DNA from: Candidatus Omnitrophota bacterium | GTDB lineage: Bacteria; Omnitrophota; Gorgyraeia; 1-14-0-20-64-10; JACQQZ01 | NCBI GenBank assembly: GCA_016206755.1 | Contig: JACQQZ010000062.1 | Span: forward strand, 1 to 9,348 | Direction: 5' to 3' | DNA: 9,348 nt | In this document: positions 7,261-9,348 of the stretch, in pieces | Position numbering within the stretch: position 1 is the first letter of the stretch | How the letters are laid out: every line of letters begins with the position of its first letter | Notes under the pieces: generated by a model | The model's database searches: none | What the model saw: only the letters and a program-made list of their open reading frames with translations | Told to the model about the DNA's origin: nothing | Position numbers and translations under genes: made by a program

Positions 7261-7964
7261 ATAAACCCAATGTTAATCAGCTGAACCTGGCACCTCCGGA
7301 AACGGTACCGCTTGTCTGTGTGGTGATACCGGCGTGCAACGTCGTGCAGACGCTGGGCAGTCTGCTGATGCAGCTGAAAACGCTTTCCTTGCCTGTGATC
7401 GTGGTGGATGACGGCTCAACCGACGGGACGGGGGAGGTTGCCGCCGAGGCAGGGGTGGAAATCATTCGGCACAACACCAACTCCGGCAAGGGCAAAAGCT
7501 TGCGCGACGGCATGCAGTGGGGTTTGGGGCGTGGATACACCACTTTTATCCTGATGGATGGAGACGGCCAACACCTGCCGCGGGATTTGAAGCGTTTGGC
7601 CGCTGCTGTCGAAGATCCCAGTGTCGGCGTGGCTGTAGGCAACCGCATGAGAAATTTACGGTCGATGCCGTACATCCGCCGCTGCACCAACTGGGTGATG
7701 TCGCTGTTTATCTCGCTGTTGTGCCGGCAACGGATTCCGGACAGCCAGTGCGGGTTTCGGGCGATTCGCGCCGATCTGCTGCAAAAAATCAAGCTGACGA
7801 CCGACCGCTATGAAATTGAAACGGAAATGTTGGTCAAGGCGGCGCGTGCCGGTTTCAAGATCGTTTCCGTCCCGATCACGACGATTTACCAAAATGAGCG
7901 CAGCCGGATTCACCCCATTGCCGACGCGCTCCGCTTCTTTCGCTTCATCCGTAATCTGGAATAA
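7254..7964 (+). CDS. Family 2 glycosyltransferase, DPM1-like
   Basis: Probably transfers a sugar from a nucleotide donor to a polyprenyl phosphate or envelope acceptor. 236 residues from ATG 7254, a single GT-A domain. VCVVIPACN starts the fold, VVDDGSTDGT (50-59) binds the nucleotide, MDGDGQH (101-107) is the metal-binding DXD region, and SQCGFRAI (164-171) and YEIETEML (186-193) are typical of the dolichyl-phosphate-mannose synthase-like group. The N-terminus is odd. Family members usually begin a few residues before the VVIPA strand, whereas here the first 20 residues are encoded by the AT-rich flank of the RAYT gene and the inverted repeat D. No clear ribosome site precedes ATG 7254; GTG at 7320 would give a compact domain but also lacks one. 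The native start was probably lost or moved when the element inserted. Confidence 0.85.
   Translation: MSNKPNVNQLNLAPPETVPLVCVVIPACNVVQTLGSLLMQLKTLSLPVIVVDDGSTDGTGEVAAEAGVEIIRHNTNSGKGKSLRDGMQWGLGRGYTTFILMDGDGQHLPRDLKRLAAAVEDPSVGVAVGNRMRNLRSMPYIRRCTNWVMSLFISLLCRQRIPDSQCGFRAIRADLLQKIKLTTDRYEIETEMLVKAARAGFKIVSVPITTIYQNERSRIHPIADALRFFRFIRNLE
7282..7312 (-). repeat. RAYT-associated hairpin repeat, copy D (inverted, inside a gene)
   Basis: The reverse complement of this stretch matches copies B and C at 30 of 31 positions; the single change is in the loop, so the stem is intact. It is inverted relative to A, B and C. It lies in frame in the glycosyltransferase gene and encodes roughly residues 10-20 (NLAPPETVPL). 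It marks the right end of the RAYT cassette. Confidence 0.9.
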
Positions 7965-7968
7965 GCCG

Positions 7969-8439
7969 ATGCTTGATCACCTCATTGTTGACGGTTACAA
8001 CGTGCTTCATGCCTGGCATAGGGGTGAGCGCCGTGGTGAAGGGGAGCACCGCGGCGTCAGACACCGGCCGGCGTCCGACGCCGATTTGAAGGGACTCTCG
8101 CCGAAGGGGGCTGTCCCTGATTTTACTTCGGCTCGTCTTGATTTAATCCGGGATCTGGAGCTTGCCGCCGCCCAACGGGGAATCCGCTGCACCGTCGTTT
8201 TTGACGGAAACGCCATTGACGATATGCTGCATGCCTCCTCTGAGCATTTGGAAGTTCTCTTTGCGGGGTCAAAAAGCTCCGCGGACCACGTGATCGAGCG
8301 CAGGGTCTGCGGACGAAAGGAGCGCTGCGGCATTGTCGTCGTGACCGACGATCATTTGCAGGCGCAGCTGGTGACCGGTTGGGGGGCGCACGTCTGGTCG
8401 AGCGGCATGTTGCGCCAGTGGCTGGAGGCGCCGGAATGA
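7969..8439 (+). CDS. YacP/Rae1-like NYN-domain (PIN-fold) ribonuclease with an in-frame insertion
   Basis: NYN-domain proteins of this type are PIN-fold endoribonucleases; B. subtilis Rae1/YacP cuts mRNA on the ribosome. 156 residues. LIVDGYNVLHAW (5-16) opens with catalytic D8, TVVFDGN (75-81) has D79, SSADHVIE (103-110) has D106, and GIVVVTDDHLQ (121-131) has D127-D128, the expected acidic set. Between HAW and the helix SARLDLIRDLELAAAQRGI the family usually has about ten residues; here there are about 37 (17-53), rich in Arg, Gly and His and encoded by palindromic DNA. The frame remains open and the active-site residues are kept, so the protein may still work. ATG 7969 follows the glycosyltransferase stop by four bases, suggesting co-transcription. 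Confidence 0.82.
   Translation: MLDHLIVDGYNVLHAWHRGERRGEGEHRGVRHRPASDADLKGLSPKGAVPDFTSARLDLIRDLELAAAQRGIRCTVVFDGNAIDDMLHASSEHLEVLFAGSKSSADHVIERRVCGRKERCGIVVVTDDHLQAQLVTGWGAHVWSSGMLRQWLEAPE
8021..8118 (+). repeat. Composite palindromic insertion inside the NYN gene
   Basis: Three hairpin-forming units lie end to end. CGCCGTGGTG (8029-8038) pairs with CACCGCGGCG (8047-8056) with one G-U around an 8-base loop. CGGCGTC (8052-8058, and again 8069-8075) can pair with GACGCCG (8077-8083), enclosing CCGGCCGG. AGGGAC (8090-8095) pairs with GTCCCT (8113-8118). The block adds roughly 30 in-frame residues to a conserved nuclease fold. It has no visible similarity to the RAYT-flanking repeat, so it would be a second repeat family. 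Confidence 0.65.
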
Positions 8440-8460
8440 TAAATTAAAGTGTCAATTCAT

Positions 8461-8489
8461 TTGTCAATTTAATTGACTAATGGTACACT
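8461..8489 (+). promoter_or_regulatory. Promoter of the toxin-antitoxin pair
   Basis: TTGTCA (8461-8466, 5 of 6 with the -35 consensus) and TACACT (8484-8489, 4 of 6 with the -10) are separated by exactly 17 bases. They lie in the only AT-rich gap of this region, 22-68 bases downstream of the NYN stop. AGAGGTGG just before ATG 8508 is the ribosome binding site. The placement indicates that the toxin-antitoxin pair has its own transcript. Confidence 0.6.
8463..8477. promoter_or_regulatory. Operator-like palindrome for antitoxin autoregulation
   Basis: GTCAATT, one central T, then AATTGAC is a perfect 15-base palindrome lying across the -35 edge and spacer of the promoter. A further half-site GTCAATT occurs 12 bases upstream (8451-8457). 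Phd/YefM-type antitoxins commonly bind palindromes here and repress their own operon; that this one does so is inferred from position. Confidence 0.6.
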
Positions 8490-8507
8490 TGACTCAAGAG
8501 GTGGAAT

Positions 8508-8798
8508 ATGCTTATCATAAAAGAAGCAGCAACCCTCGTTGGATTTTCTGAGCTTCGAACAAAAGCGAAGCAAATTCTCAGGGCGATGGGGAAAACAACG
8601 GTTATTCTTGAGCGGCGGCGCAAACCAGTTGCCGTTATGTTGCCTGTGGAAAAGTTCCGGAAAATGGAATCGCTTTTGGATTGGGTAGAAGACCAGGCCC
8701 TTGGATTGCTTGCCAAGAAGCGCGAAAAAGGTACATCCCGTAAAAATTATCTTTCGTTAGAGCAGCTCAAGCGCCGGCTTCATCTGGCTCGAGAATAA
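8508..8798 (+). CDS. Phd/YefM-family antitoxin
   Basis: 96 residues. The N-terminal DNA-binding and dimer domain is recognisable: a short strand (MLIIKEAA), the GFSELRTKAKQIL helix, VILERRRKPVAVMLPVEKFRKM matching the 'vitrrGkPvAVlvp.e.y' pattern of Phd/YefM proteins, although the usual Gly is replaced by Arg. The rest (about 55-96) is charged and probably the flexible toxin-binding tail. It should neutralise the RelE-like toxin and repress the operon. Its stop overlaps the toxin start by one base (TAATG), which supports translational coupling. Base composition is less GC-rich than the upstream genes, fitting a mobile accessory module. Confidence 0.85.
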   Translation: MLIIKEAATLVGFSELRTKAKQILRAMGKTTVILERRRKPVAVMLPVEKFRKMESLLDWVEDQALGLLAKKREKGTSRKNYLSLEQLKRRLHLARE

Positions 8799-9106
8799 TG
8801 TGGAAAGTTGTTTTCCATCCGCTGGTTTTCAGAGAAGATTTGGCCCGGCTTGATCGATCGGCTCAACAACAAATTCTTGGAGCGATTGAGAAAAAGTTGC
8901 CGATCGATCCTAAGGCATACGGCAAGCCCCTCAGCGGTGAATGTGCAGGCCTTTGGCGACTGCGAATCGGAGATTACAGGGCGATTTACCGTATTGTGGA
9001 GCAGCGCGTAGAGGTATTGGTCCTGAAGATTGGCATTCGTCGCGACTTCGAAGTTTATCAGGCATTGCTGACAAGACTTAGAGCGCCTTTTAAGAACCTC
9101 GCGTGA
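8798..9106 (+). CDS. relE: RelE/ParE-superfamily toxin
   Basis: 102 residues. The family core is clear: VVFHPLVFREDLARLD near the N-terminus, GLWRLRIGDYRAIYRI (51-66), then VEVLVLKIGIRRDFEVYQ, corresponding to the 'RvGdYRviY.i....i.vl.igHRrdvY' pattern of RelE mRNA interferases. The His of the HR motif is Ile here (GIRRD). RelE members cleave mRNA on the ribosome; ParE relatives poison gyrase. The WRLRIGDYR pattern and C-terminal RRDFEVY favour a RelE type, but activity is not proven by sequence. It follows the antitoxin in the same transcript. The last residues after VYQALLTRLRAP extend a little beyond the usual family end. By hand count GC is near 48% over its first 60 bases, well below the DNA downstream. 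Confidence 0.87.
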   Translation: MWKVVFHPLVFREDLARLDRSAQQQILGAIEKKLPIDPKAYGKPLSGECAGLWRLRIGDYRAIYRIVEQRVEVLVLKIGIRRDFEVYQALLTRLRAPFKNLA

Positions 9107-9348
9107 ACCGCGTGGCGAGCGCCAGGAGCCCGTCGTCGCGCCTTGCCGACTGGCTCCTGCCGCCGCCACCCGGCGGGCGGGGCGGGGTCCTGGCGCGTTT
9201 GGCCGTGGCCGCGGACGAACGCGCCTTCGACGCCTATCTGTTGCTGGTTCGCAACGCCGGCCCTGCAGCGGACGGCTTCTTTGTCAATCTCGAATCGCTC
9301 GGCGACGCCCTCGGTCTGCCCGCGGGCTGGGATGACACCGCCGTGCGC
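9103..9348 (+). CDS. Unrecognised GC-rich ORF, 5' part only (runs off the window)
   Basis: From GTG 9103, whose last two bases start the toxin stop (GTGA overlap), 82 codons run to the window edge without a stop. Third positions are nearly all G or C and the predicted protein looks real: a proline-glycine linker (LLPPPPGGRGG, about residues 18-28) and then a hydrophobic acidic domain with ERAFDAYLLLVRNAGP and FFVNLESLGDALGLP. I do not recognise the family. GC is about 73% by hand count (9121-9348), far above the toxin-antitoxin genes. CAGGAGCC (9123-9130) and GGCTCCTG (9152-9159) form an 8-base inverted repeat at its start. The start codon is uncertain: no ribosome site is obvious, and a GTG at 9112 is also in frame. 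Confidence 0.5.
   Translation, partial: MNRVASARSPSSRLADWLLPPPPGGRGGVLARLAVAADERAFDAYLLLVRNAGPAADGFFVNLESLGDALGLPAGWDDTAVR

Larger units (their letters stand above)
6499..7312. mobile_element. RAYT transposase cassette bracketed by hairpin repeats
   Basis: The transposase gene on the minus strand is flanked on its 3' side by two direct repeat copies and on its 5' side by one inverted copy (7282-7312). The unit splits an otherwise continuous plus-strand gene cluster (acyltransferase before it, glycosyltransferase after it). The stretch 7225-7280 is strikingly AT-rich compared with both neighbours, in keeping with imported DNA. Boundaries are inferred from the outermost repeats; no target-site duplication was identified, and Y1 HUH elements do not normally make one. 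Confidence 0.7.

Noticed and set aside
1..9348. tRNA, rRNA or riboswitch genes
   Set aside because: No tRNA-like cloverleaf sequence, rRNA core or recognisable riboswitch was seen on either strand, and nearly all DNA is covered by convincing coding sequence.

Overview
The window looks like a chromosomal piece of a Gram-negative bacterium with moderately high GC. The evidence is a dense one-strand run of central-metabolism genes, a complete lipoyl synthase, and a glycolipid-type glycosyltransferase next to a lipid A-type acyltransferase. The exact phylum cannot be read from sequence alone. Gene content and the abundance of small palindromic repeats would suit a PVC-type or candidate-phylum genome (such as Verrucomicrobiota or Omnitrophota), but this is a weak inference.

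Region 1 (115-4501) is a tightly packed plus-strand metabolic operon: an AspC-type aspartate aminotransferase, an isocitrate dehydrogenase (4-base ATGA overlap), lipoyl synthase LipA (26-base overlap), and a second AlaC/DapL-type aminotransferase with a strong Shine-Dalgarno and a GTG start. The products connect 2-oxoglutarate production, transamination to aspartate or alanine, and the lipoate cofactor of the 2-oxoacid dehydrogenases.

Region 2 (4520-6501) holds two envelope-lipid genes overlapping by one base: a processive MGDG-synthase/MurG-like glycosyltransferase and an LpxL/HtrB-like acyltransferase.

Region 3 (6499-7312) is a small mobile element. It is a minus-strand REP-associated tyrosine (HUH, Y1) transposase, RAYT, bracketed by copies of a ~32-36 base hairpin repeat: two direct copies plus a fragment at its 3' end and one inverted copy beyond its 5' end. 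A fourth copy lies 3.2 kb away, inside lipA. The copies are woven into coding sequence. One supplies the last codons of LipA but one, one supplies the stop codon of the acyltransferase, one supplies the stop codon of the transposase, and the inverted one encodes about 11 N-terminal residues of the next glycosyltransferase.

Region 4 (7254-8439) resumes the plus-strand cluster with a DPM1-like family 2 glycosyltransferase and a YacP/Rae1-like NYN-domain nuclease. The nuclease carries an in-frame ~100-base insertion made of a different set of palindromes.

Region 5 (8461-9106) is a Phd/YefM-RelE toxin-antitoxin pair with its own promoter and an internal operator-like palindrome. The window ends in the 5' part of an unrecognised, very GC-rich ORF (9103 onward) whose start overlaps the toxin stop by 4 bases.

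The most noteworthy theme is a genome whose hairpin repeats, apparently mobilised by a RAYT, are tolerated inside and at the edges of protein-coding genes, supplying codons and stop codons.
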